Positions 1 to 6,347 of a stretch of 7,328 nt of DNA are shown in pieces (position 1 is the stretch's first letter; each line of letters begins with the position of its first letter). The DNA is from Deinococcus sp. (GTDB taxonomy: Bacteria; Deinococcota; Deinococci; Deinococcales; Deinococcaceae). Location of the stretch: positions 1 to 7,328 of the forward strand of contig JAQBPF010000107.1 of NCBI GenBank assembly GCA_028287665.1, read 5' to 3'. Below the pieces are notes generated by a model that was given only the letters and a program-made list of their open reading frames with translations, ran no database searches and was not told the origin of the DNA. A program made the translations under genes and the position numbers.

Positions 1-473
1 ACCATGATGGGCGTCTATGCACGTGGCAAAGCCGGAATGGTGGCCAGTCTGCTGCACCTTGAGCGGCGTGAAGAAGCTGCCTTGCAGAGCGCGGCCCTCA
101 CCCAACTGGAGCGGGTGGGCCTGCGGGACCGGGCTTTTGATCAGGCCGGACATCTGGCCTTGGGTCAGCAGCGGCTCCTTGAGATTGCCCGCGCCCTGAC
201 CGCCGACCCTGCCTTCTTGCTGCTGGATGAACCTGCTGCTGGGCTGCGCTACGGCGAAAAAGTGGAGCTGTCGGCCCTGCTGAAGCGCCTGCGGTCTGAA
301 GGCGTGACGATTTTGATCGTGGAGCACGATATGGATCTGGTGATGAATCTGGTCGACCGTCTGGTGGTCATGAACGGGGGGCAGGAATTGGCGCAGGGGA
401 ACCCGCAGCAGGTCCGCGACAATCCTGCGGTGCGCGAGGCTTACCTGGGCGTGGACCTGGAAGAAGGAGCCGC

Positions 474-477
<4 letters not shown>
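1..477 (+). CDS. livG: LivG-type ABC transporter ATPase, C-terminal part (5' end outside window)
   Basis: This is one of the two cytoplasmic ATPases that power a branched-chain-amino-acid-type (HAAT) importer. The reading frame is open to the left edge, so the gene begins upstream. About 158 residues are visible of a family length near 250, and the Walker A loop is outside. Visible parts in order: the helical-domain stretch [14 protein letters not shown], typical of LivG; the ABC signature LALGQQR (154-174), a common LivG variant without the serine; Walker B FLLLDEP with catalytic Glu (214-234); and the switch histidine in EHD (322-330). The tail [10 protein letters not shown] is the usual end of LivG proteins. 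The stop overlaps the start of the next ATPase (ATGA), so the two are translationally coupled. Permease and binding-protein genes would be expected upstream. The family call is secure; the substrate is not. Confidence 0.93.
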
Positions 478-1198
<721 letters not shown>

Positions 1199-1202
<4 letters not shown>

Positions 1203-2596
1203 GCGAGGGCGTGAGCTGGTCATCGGCCCTGCAAGCCGCGCTGGGCAGCCTGGAAGAGGGCGGGCGGGTCAGCCTCGCTTCCGGTGATCTGGCGGGCCAT
1301 GCCCACGATGAAGGCGTGCCGTTTACCTCCGTGCCCGGCGCGGTGGTCTTTGCCCATTCCGAGGACGACATTCTCGCCACGTTGGCGGTGGCACGCCAGT
1401 ACAGCGTTCCAGTCACACCCTGGGGGGCGGGGACCAGTCTGGAAGGCGCGGTCTTGCCTGCCTCCGGTGGCATCAGTCTGGATCTGGGGGCGCTGGACAG
1501 CATGGCTGACCTTGATCCTGTGGGGTTTACGGTGCGCGTCGGGCCAGGCGTACGCCGGGTGGCGCTCAACCGCCGCCTTCGTCCACACGGTCTGTTTTTC
1601 CCGGTTGACCCCGGTGCAGACGCGACGCTGGGCGGAATGGCGGCCACCAATGCCAGCGGCACCACCACCGTCCGCTACGGCGGCATGCGTGAAAATGTGA
1701 TGGCCCTGCGGGTGGCCCTGATGGATGGCCGCGTGCTGAAGTTGGGCAGTCTGGCCCGCAAAAGCAGTAGCGGCTACGCTCTCAAACAGCTGCTGATCGG
1801 CTCTGAGGGGACGCTGGGGGTGTTGACCTCGCTGACGCTGCGGCTGCATCCTCTGCCGCCTGCCACCGTCAGCACCCAGCTCGCCTTTCCTGATGTGGCC
1901 GCTGCCGTGTCGGCCAGCGTGGTGTTGCGCGGCCTGGGGCTGGTTCCCGAACGGCTGGAATTCGTGGACGCCGATACGGTGGCCGCCGTGAACCGTCACC
2001 GCGCCCGCCATGATCCCGAACTTCCGACCCTGTGGGTCGAACTGGCTGGACGGGACGCCGCCGACGCCGAAGCGGGGCTGGCCCTGCTCCGCGAAGTGGC
2101 CGCAGAGACCGGCGGGCAGGTGGTGGGAGAGGCCCGCACGCCCGAAGCCCAGAGCGATCTGTGGGCCGCGCGGCACGGGGTGTATGACGCTCTCCGGGCC
2201 GCCTGGCCAGGGCACGCCACCCGGATTGGCGACATTTGCGTGCCCCTCTCGGCTCTTTCCGAAACCGCCAGCTTTATGGCCCAGACCCTTGCCCGGTACG
2301 CCCTGACGGCTCCCCTGGTGGGCCACATCGGAGACGGCAACCTGCATCTGCTGATGCACGCGCCGCCCGGTGACGCCGCCGCCTGGGAGCGCATAGACCA
2401 CGCCCTCCACGCCATTGCCCTGCACGCCCTGTCGGTGGGGGGCACCTGCACGGGCGAACACGGAATCGGCCTCCGCAAGCGCGTGTACATGAGGGAAGAA
2501 CACGGCGAGGCACTCAACCTGATGAGAGACATCAAAACCCTGTTTGACCCGCAGAATCTGCTGAATCCGGGGAAGGTGGTGGGGGAGATAGATTGA
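1199..2596 (+). CDS. FAD-binding oxidase, GlcD / D-lactate dehydrogenase (cytochrome) family
   Basis: A 465-residue flavoprotein of the VAO/PCMH type that oxidises 2-hydroxy acids such as glycolate or D-lactate, passing electrons to the respiratory chain or another acceptor. The N-terminal half is the FAD_binding_4 domain: [10 protein letters not shown] (74-83), [10 protein letters not shown] (145-154) and GSEGTLG (201-207) contact FAD. The C-terminal half is the FAD-oxidase C domain, with GHIGDGNLH (375-383) supplying the paired histidines used for metal and substrate, [10 protein letters not shown] (415-424), and the terminal [12 protein letters not shown]. Length fits single-subunit GlcD or LDHD proteins. 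No signal peptide, transmembrane segment or Fe-S domain is seen. The ATG overlaps the livF stop; only a weak G-run (1187-1191) precedes it, so translation probably depends on coupling to livF. Substrate choice among glycolate, D-lactate, D-2-hydroxyglutarate or another hydroxy acid cannot be made from sequence. No GlcE or GlcF subunit gene is in the window. Confidence 0.9.
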
Positions 2597-2647
2597 TCTG
2601 GCCCCCTGTTCGTCCCGCTTCCCCCTCTTCATGCGCCGAGGTTTTTC

Positions 2648-3928
2648 ATGTTTCAACCCCAGCTAGAAGCTCTGCCCCTCTCCGAACTCCGCGCACTGCA
2701 ACTCTCCCGCCTGCAAGCGATGGTGGCGCGGCAGTGGGAACACGTGCCTGCCTACCGCGCCAAGTTCGAGGCAGCGGGCGTGGTCCCGAATGACCTCAAC
2801 ACGCTTGATGATCTGGCCCGCTTTCCCCTCACCCGCAAGGCAGACCTGCGCGACAATTATCCGCTGGGCCTGGTGGCCGCGCCGCGCTCCGGCCTGCGCC
2901 GCATTCATGCCAGCAGCGGCACTACGGGCCGGGCCACCATCGTGGCCTACGACGACAACGACCTCAGCGTGTTTGCAGACGTGGTGGCCCGCAGCCTCTA
3001 TGCGGGTGGCGCCCGCCCCGGCATGACTTTTCACAATGCATACGGCTACGGCCTGTTTACGGGCGGGTTAGGCACGCACGCGGGGGCCGAGCGCCTGGGC
3101 CTGTGTACCGTGCCTGTATCGGGCGGCGGCACCGAGCGGCAGGTGCAATTGATTCTGGACCTTCAGCCCGAAGTCATTGCCTGTACACCCAGTTACGCCC
3201 TGGTGCTGGCCGACGAATTCGCACGGCGGGGAATTGGCCCACAGGACATCTCCCTGCAATATGCCGTGCTGGGCGCAGAACCCTGGGCAGAAAAAACGCG
3301 GGCAGAGGTCCAGACGCGTCTGGGCGTGCGGGCCACCAACATTTACGGCCTCTCGGAAATCATCGGCCCCGGTGTCAGCAATGAAGACGCTGCCGAGCAG
3401 AGCGGCAGTTATCTGTGGGAAGACCATTTTTACCCCGAAATCGTGAACCCCGATACGGGCGAAGTCTTGCCAGACGGCGAATACGGCGTGCTGGTGCTGA
3501 GCAGCATCTCACGCACCGCCCTGCCGATTTTGCGCTACTGGACGGGGGATATCACGCGGCTGCTGCCCGGGGCCAACACCACCGGGCGCACGATGCGCCG
3601 CATGGACCTGATCCGGGGCCGCAGCGACGACCTGATCATCCTGCGCGGCGTAAACGTGTACCCCACCCAGTTGGAAGCCGTGCTGCTGGGCATGGGCCAG
3701 GTCAGTCCGCACTACCACATCACCCTGACGCGCACGGGCACCCGCGACGACCTGCGCCTGCAACTGGAAACGTCCGATCAGGGAGCAGCGCTGCGAGACG
3801 AAATCGCCCGCCTGATCAAAGCGCAGGTGGGCGTGACGGTGGACTGCGTGCTGTGCCCGCCCGGAACCCTGCCCCGCAGTGAAGGCGGCAAGCTGAAACG
3901 CGTGACCGATCTGCGCGGTGAGCGGTAG
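2648..3928 (+). CDS. paaK: phenylacetate-CoA ligase family protein (AMP-forming)
   Basis: A 426-residue cytoplasmic adenylate-forming ligase, close to the usual PaaK length. It would activate a carboxylic acid with ATP and CoA, forming an acyl-AMP intermediate. The phosphate-binding loop is HASSGTTG (87-94). The NIYGLSE motif (231-237) and YWTGD (297-301) bind AMP. RGVNVYP (333-339) opens the small PaaK-type C-terminal domain, and the final segment SEGGKLKR carries lysine 415 or 417 as the candidate catalytic lysine. The N-terminal WEHVPAYRAKFEAAGV is typical of PaaK. GAGG at 2638-2641, six bases from the ATG, sets the start. It follows the oxidase after a 51-base gap with no visible terminator, so it is probably in the same transcript. 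A hairpin lies just downstream. Phenylacetate is the usual substrate, but no other paa genes are present here, so another aryl or 2-oxo-acid-derived carboxylate is possible. Confidence 0.9.
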   Translation: MFQPQLEALPLSELRALQLSRLQAMVARQWEHVPAYRAKFEAAGVVPNDLNTLDDLARFPLTRKADLRDNYPLGLVAAPRSGLRRIHASSGTTGRATIVAYDDNDLSVFADVVARSLYAGGARPGMTFHNAYGYGLFTGGLGTHAGAERLGLCTVPVSGGGTERQVQLILDLQPEVIACTPSYALVLADEFARRGIGPQDISLQYAVLGAEPWAEKTRAEVQTRLGVRATNIYGLSEIIGPGVSNEDAAEQSGSYLWEDHFYPEIVNPDTGEVLPDGEYGVLVLSSISRTALPILRYWTGDITRLLPGANTTGRTMRRMDLIRGRSDDLIILRGVNVYPTQLEAVLLGMGQVSPHYHITLTRTGTRDDLRLQLETSDQGAALRDEIARLIKAQVGVTVDCVLCPPGTLPRSEGGKLKRVTDLRGER

Positions 3929-3946
3929 ACGTCGGCCTGTACGGCG

Positions 3947-3982
3947 CTGGGGTGAGCAGCCATGTTGCGCTGCTCACCCCAG
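3947..3982. terminator. bidirectional hairpin terminator candidate
   Basis: CTGGGGTGAGCAGC (3947-3960) is followed, after an 8-base loop, by its exact reverse complement (3969-3982). This perfect 14-bp GC-rich stem sits 19 bases after the ligase stop and 21 bases before the stop of the convergent binding-protein gene. It can therefore serve both transcripts. No strong U-tract follows on either side, so it would act as a U-poor hairpin or with Rho or another factor. Confidence 0.75.
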
Positions 3983-4003
3983 GTTGTCTGGAACGGGGTT
4001 GTC

Positions 4004-4993
4004 TCAGCGTTTGTTCAGCAGGAGGGTCGTCAGGTCTGCCGTGGTTTTCATCGACACCAACGGCCCCGTCCACGGGCTGTATTCCTCCAGGTTGTACACC
4101 ACGCTCTGGGTTTTCAGCCGCTGCCCCACCGCCGACTGCATGAAGGCGCGCGCCACTTCTTCCGATCCACTCGGCGCAAAGACCACCACCAGCGTCTTCT
4201 TGTCCAGGCCCAGCAGCACTTCGTCGGAAATGACCTGCCCGATGCCCAGGACCGATGAACTTTCTGGCCTGTAAGCGTCTTTGAAGCCCAGGGCCCGCAG
4301 ATCGTCAATCAGGCGGATGCCCGTGTAGACGTAATTGGTTCCGCCGCTAAAGGGAGACAGCACCAGCACTTTGGGGTAGGTCTTAAACACGCCAGCCTTC
4401 AGCAGTTTGCGGGCACTTTCGCGGCGCTGGTCAGACAGCTGCTTGATGACCTGCTCGGCGCGTTCCTGCCGTCCAAACAGCCGGGCCACATCACGCAGAC
4501 CTTTGGTCCAGAAGCCCGCCGCATCCTCGCGGTAGCCCAGTGTGGGCGCAATCTTGCTGAGGTTGGCGTAGTTCTGGTTGCCTCCCCAGGTCAGCCGCAG
4601 AATCAGGTCTGGTTTGAGTGCCAGCAGGGTTTCCAGATTTGGAGCGGTCCAGCTGCCCACAAATTTGGGACTGTTGAGCGGGCCACGGGCCAGGAAGCCC
4701 GTCTTGAGTACCTCAGGCTTGACCGTGCCATTGGCGGTCAGGTCGCCCGGCTGAATGCGGGGACCACCGATCCCCACCACGCGGTCACCCAGGCCAAGCG
4801 CATAGATCCAGCCCAGGCTTTCCTCGTCCAGCACCACAATCCGCTTGGGATCGCGGGGCACTTGGGTGGTGCCCTCGTCGTGTTTGATGGTGAGAGTCTG
4901 TGCGGCGGACCGGGGCGCAGCCGTCGTTTGGGCGCTGCTGGCCGAGGCCAACACAAGACCAGCGGTCAACACGTAGCTCGAAATGAATTTCAT
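4004..4993 (-). CDS. periplasmic binding protein of a ferric-siderophore (Fe/B12-type) ABC importer
   Basis: A 329-residue secreted substrate-binding protein of the Fe/B12 periplasmic-binding family (FepB, FhuD, FecB relatives). Residues 1-21 form a Sec signal peptide: Lys2, a hydrophobic stretch from about Val8 to Ala16, and a cleavage site after Ser-Ser-Ala21. No lipobox cysteine is present, so it should be a soluble periplasmic protein and not a lipoprotein. The mature part starts with the typical [18 protein letters not shown] strand-helix unit. It continues with [14 protein letters not shown], the central long helix region, and a second lobe with [15 protein letters not shown] and the closing [10 protein letters not shown] segment. 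AGGAG (5001-5005 read on the minus strand), seven bases before the ATG, supports this start. It is divergent from the ferredoxin-like and permease genes, and the shared intergenic operators suggest co-regulation by metal. The exact ligand (which siderophore, haem or cobalamin) is unknown; siderophore is favoured by the neighbours. Confidence 0.87.
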   Translation of the reverse strand: MKFISSYVLTAGLVLASASSAQTTAAPRSAAQTLTIKHDEGTTQVPRDPKRIVVLDEESLGWIYALGLGDRVVGIGGPRIQPGDLTANGTVKPEVLKTGFLARGPLNSPKFVGSWTAPNLETLLALKPDLILRLTWGGNQNYANLSKIAPTLGYREDAAGFWTKGLRDVARLFGRQERAEQVIKQLSDQRRESARKLLKAGVFKTYPKVLVLSPFSGGTNYVYTGIRLIDDLRALGFKDAYRPESSSVLGIGQVISDEVLLGLDKKTLVVVFAPSGSEEVARAFMQSAVGQRLKTQSVVYNLEEYSPWTGPLVSMKTTADLTTLLLNKR

Positions 4994-5119
4994 GATAGGA
5001 CTCCTGAGGGCAGTGGCTGGCCAGCACTACGGGGCAGCTGAGGGACAAAAAGGCTTGGAAACGGGGGACGGTGCCGGAAGCTGGCCCACTCCCAGGGCGG
5101 GAAACAGCTTTGATTTTTT

Positions 5120-5152
5120 ATTCTGATCAACTTAGTCGGATTAAATCAGAAT
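5120..5152. promoter_or_regulatory. operator-like element, copy 1 (binding-protein side)
   Basis: The core TTAGTCGGATTAA (5132-5144) is an imperfect dyad, TTAGTC-G-GATTAA, with one mismatched pair. It is flanked by a perfect 8-bp inverted repeat, ATTCTGAT (5120-5127) and ATCAGAAT (5145-5152). The same 13-base core recurs 100 bases to the right. It overlaps the predicted -10 of the minus-strand promoter, the position expected for a repressor. DtxR/MntR- or Fur-family metal regulators recognise AT-rich TTA...TAA dyads of this size, and the locus is an iron-uptake one, so such a regulator is the best guess. The regulator itself is not identified. Confidence 0.6.
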
Positions 5153-5168
5153 GTGCCTGTGGGCGCAA
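5140..5168 (-). promoter_or_regulatory. candidate promoter for the binding-protein gene
   Basis: Read on the minus strand: TTGCGC (-35, 5168-5163), a 17-base spacer, and TTTAAT (-10, 5145-5140), which matches five of six bases of TATAAT. The -35 matches only TTG. The -10 overlaps operator copy 1. Transcription would start near 5133, giving a leader of about 140 bases. The match is moderate and unproven. Confidence 0.45.
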
Positions 5169-5181
5169 GTTGCTTTTAGCC

Positions 5182-5210
5182 TTGACAGATGGCCCCGCAG
5201 CCCATACCTT
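5182..5210 (+). promoter_or_regulatory. candidate promoter for the ferredoxin-like / permease operon
   Basis: A perfect TTGACA (-35, 5182-5187) is followed after 17 bases by TACCTT (-10, 5205-5210), which fits TAnnnT but is weak. The start would be near 5217, just before operator copy 2, so a protein bound there would block clearance of the promoter. The predicted leader to the ATG at 5361 is about 143 bases. Confidence 0.5.
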
Positions 5211-5219
5211 GAATCCTGA

Positions 5220-5253
5220 ATTCTGACTAGATTAGTCGGATTAATCCGGTCAA
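5220..5253. promoter_or_regulatory. operator-like element, copy 2 (ferredoxin side)
   Basis: Contains the same TTAGTCGGATTAA core (5232-5244) and the same upstream ATTCTGA (5220-5226) as copy 1, in the same orientation and exactly 100 bases away. Here the core is embedded in other dyads: GACTA-GAT-TAGTC (5225-5237) and the perfect palindrome CGGATTAATCCG (5237-5248). It covers the predicted initial transcribed region of the plus-strand operon. The same metal-dependent repressor as for copy 1 is the likely binder. Confidence 0.6.
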
Positions 5254-5265
5254 GCAGAGGTCTGT

Positions 5266-5364
5266 ATGCGTTTCATTCCATTGTTGTTCTCGCCTCGGGC
5301 CAGCGTGTGCCGCAGCGGCCGAGTCGCGCTTCACGCTTCTCGAAGTGTGGGAGAGGTCTTATGA
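5266..5364 (+). CDS. possible 32-codon leader ORF
   Basis: ATG at 5266 is preceded by AGAGG (5256-5260) at a five-base spacing and opens a frame of 32 codons, beginning MRFIPLLFSP. Its TGA (5362-5364) overlaps the ATG of the ferredoxin-like gene as ATGA, the same arrangement that joins the other tightly linked genes in this window. The octamer AGAGGTCT occurs before both this ATG and the ATG at 5361. The product is short and basic, with no run of a single amino acid that would suggest classical attenuation. It could be a translational-coupling leader peptide or a chance frame. No homologue is known to me. Confidence 0.3.
   Translation: MRFIPLLFSPRASVCRSGRVALHASRSVGEVL
5349..5356 (+). promoter_or_regulatory. 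ribosome binding site that fixes the ferredoxin-like gene start
   Basis: GGGAGAGG lies four bases before the ATG at 5361. The alternative in-frame GTG at 5307 would add 18 residues but has no comparable site, and the family homology begins only after the ATG. The ATG is therefore preferred. Confidence 0.65.
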
Positions 5365-6347
5365 CAGTCGCTTCCGCGCCATCCACCCTCGCCCTGTGTT
5401 CAGACGGCACCGGGGAAACGGGCGGCACGCCACACGGCACCGCGCACCGTTGGGACGTCTGTTTTGCGCTGGAGATCACGCCGCGCCGGTGGGAAGCCAT
5501 GCGCGATCCTTCGACCTGGAGCCCGCAGCGGCGCGAAGTATTTGGACGGCTGGGCGAGCAGGTGCAGGCCACCGGATTGGGCTATGGCCTGCTGATGTTT
5601 GCCCCGCAAGACCAACCTCTGGCGGGCGATTTGTTCCGCGTGCGTCTCTATTCCCGTGCGGCAGGGGCTTTTGCCGAGTACCAGCGCCGCGACTACCAGT
5701 TGGACGACCCCGGACTGTGGCGCTTGATGGAAGCGGCGATCTTGGGAACAGGGACCGCTGCTATGGAAGACGGGCAGACCCCCACACCGGCGGGCCGCGA
5801 CTGGCACGTCTGCACACATGGACGGGTAGATGCGGCCTGCGGCAAGTTCGGCATTCCGCTTCAGGCAGCCTTGGCCGAACAAGCGGGAAACGGTGAGCGC
5901 GTCTGGCGCACCTCGCACTTTGGCGGCCACCGATTTTCTCCCACGGTGCAGGAATTGCCTGCGGGCCGAACCTGGGCGCACATGACCCCTGCACTTGTCA
6001 CTCAGTTGATGGCCCGCACAGGCGATCATCTGCCCCTGGCTGCCCGCTTGCGGGGCAGTTCGGCCTTTGACCGCTGGGCCCAGGTCGCCGAGGCCCACGC
6101 CTTGGCCCGCTTGGGCTGGTGGTGGCTGGACGCCCCCAAACTCCTGACCACTGTGCAGCTTCAGCAAGACGCCGCTGGAGATCAGGCCACTGTGAAGCTG
6201 GAATTTGTGCAACCAGACGGCACGCCCGGCCAGCTCACTGCCCATATCCGGGTCACGCATACCCTTGAAGTCCGTGGCAGCAGTCATAAACCTGCCACCA
6301 ATCCTGCGCCCCAGTACGCCGTGACCTTTGAGGAGCAGCTGGCATGA
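5361..6347 (+). CDS. thioredoxin-like ferredoxin, sucrase/ferredoxin-like (Apd1-type) family
   Basis: A 328-residue cytoplasmic protein with no signal peptide or membrane segment. It matches the sucrase/ferredoxin-like family (Suc_Fer-like). The early segment ALCSDG...GTAHRW (Cys13) is typical of that family. The core is WHVCTHGRVDAACGKFG (Cys151, Cys160), followed by WRTSHFGGHRFSPTV (His186, His190). These residues form C-X8-C-X25-H-X-G-G-H. As I recall, this is the pattern of Apd1/Aim32 proteins, in which two cysteines and two histidines hold a [2Fe-2S] cluster that is not Rieske. A conserved W-(G/A)-H-(L/M)-type segment, TWAHMTP, follows. The stop overlaps the start of a FecCD permease gene, so the two are translationally coupled, and a siderophore-type binding protein is divergent. 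From this I infer electron transfer to imported ferric siderophore to release iron in the cytoplasm. Other redox roles cannot be excluded, and the 'sucrase' part of the family name is historical. Confidence 0.85.
   Translation: MTVASAPSTLALCSDGTGETGGTPHGTAHRWDVCFALEITPRRWEAMRDPSTWSPQRREVFGRLGEQVQATGLGYGLLMFAPQDQPLAGDLFRVRLYSRAAGAFAEYQRRDYQLDDPGLWRLMEAAILGTGTAAMEDGQTPTPAGRDWHVCTHGRVDAACGKFGIPLQAALAEQAGNGERVWRTSHFGGHRFSPTVQELPAGRTWAHMTPALVTQLMARTGDHLPLAARLRGSSAFDRWAQVAEAHALARLGWWWLDAPKLLTTVQLQQDAAGDQATVKLEFVQPDGTPGQLTAHIRVTHTLEVRGSSHKPATNPAPQYAVTFEEQLA

Larger units (their letters stand above)
4994..5360. other. divergent regulatory intergenic region
   Basis: These 367 bases separate the binding-protein gene from the ferredoxin-like gene. 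Bases 5105-5260 are clearly richer in A and T than the flanking genes and hold two copies of a 13-base operator-like element, one promoter candidate for each direction, and further dyads. Both predicted transcripts would have leaders of about 140 bases. Nothing I recognise as a riboswitch is visible. In the stretch 5006-5100, the leader of the minus-strand gene, I see no feature. The plus-strand leader contains a possible 32-codon ORF. Confidence 0.7.

Noticed and set aside
154..174. Signature LALGQQR in LivG lacking the usual serine.
   Set aside because: Variants of this motif are common in LivG; nothing suggests loss of function.
1220..2656. Long antisense open frame (478 codons) opposite the FAD oxidase.
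   Set aside because: Long antisense frames are common in GC-rich genes. The plus-strand protein has all the family motifs; the antisense product has no recognisable domain.
4785..5048. Minus-strand frame starting at TTG 5048 and running into the binding-protein gene in another frame.
   Set aside because: It has no ribosome binding site, a rare start codon, and overlaps a clear coding gene; it is a shadow frame.
5225..5253. TTGACC on the minus strand within operator copy 2 as a second promoter for the binding-protein gene.
   Set aside because: No acceptable -10 is found at 16-18 bases; the best option, TAGTCA, is poor.
5307..5360. GTG start at 5307, which would extend the ferredoxin-like protein by 18 residues.
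   Set aside because: No Shine-Dalgarno is placed for it and the extension does not look like the family, while the ATG at 5361 has GGGAGAGG.
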